Made by a program: the position numbers and the translations under genes. From NCBI GenBank assembly GCA_015711875.1, contig JACVJG010000063.1, positions 1-10,031 of the forward strand: 10,031 nucleotides of DNA, read 5' to 3'. Positions within the stretch are counted from its first letter, which is position 1; each line of letters starts with the position of its first letter. Under the pieces are notes generated by a model that ran no database searches, was not told the origin of the DNA, and was given only the letters and a program-made list of their open reading frames with translations. This DNA comes from Candidatus Solincola jinzensis. GTDB taxonomy: Bacteria; Actinomycetota; Geothermincolia; Geothermincolales; RBG-13-55-18. Below, one piece after another: positions 7,441 through 10,031 of the stretch.

Positions 7441-10031
<2,591 letters not shown>

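Overview
The window is a GC-rich bacterial chromosome segment in which every recognisable gene lies on the minus strand. In transcription order (right to left) they are valS (5' end cut by the window edge), folC, ndk, mreB, mreC, mreD, mrdA/PBP2 and rodA (3' end cut by the window edge). This order, with ndk between folC and mreB and PBP2-rodA directly after mreD, is the arrangement known from Actinomycetota such as Streptomyces. In Bacillus, by contrast, folC and mreB are separated by other genes and minCD follows mreD. The DUF4233 gene that actinomycetes carry between folC and ndk is absent. A deep-branching or non-model actinobacterial lineage is the best guess, inferred from gene order and base composition only.

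Layout: 7437-10031 valyl-tRNA synthetase; 7146-7436 a 291-base spacer with a possible promoter, hairpins and a repeat-like motif overlapping the valS stop; 5832-7145 folylpolyglutamate/dihydrofolate synthase; 5720-5831 a short spacer with a possible ndk promoter; 5309-5719 nucleoside diphosphate kinase; 4820-5308 a 489-base spacer without a convincing gene; 3788-4819 MreB; 2907-3770 MreC; 2399-2899 MreD; 350-2305 PBP2; 1-337 RodA N-terminus. MreB, MreC, MreD, PBP2 and RodA are the core of the elongasome, which builds side-wall peptidoglycan in rod-shaped cells. The three upstream genes are housekeeping (translation, folate, nucleotide balance).

The coding part is conventional: no transposase, CRISPR array, phage gene, tRNA or unfamiliar operon was found. 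The most unusual signal is non-coding. The ndk-mreB spacer contains two diverged tandem copies of a unit of about 178 bases, 65 % identical over an ungapped 84-base stretch by hand count. Each copy carries inverted repeats at matching places, and a terminator-like hairpin and a promoter-like pair follow ahead of mreB. Four genes (folC, mreB, mreC, mreD) have better-supported starts inside their longest open frames; the starts given here use Shine-Dalgarno position and family N-termini.
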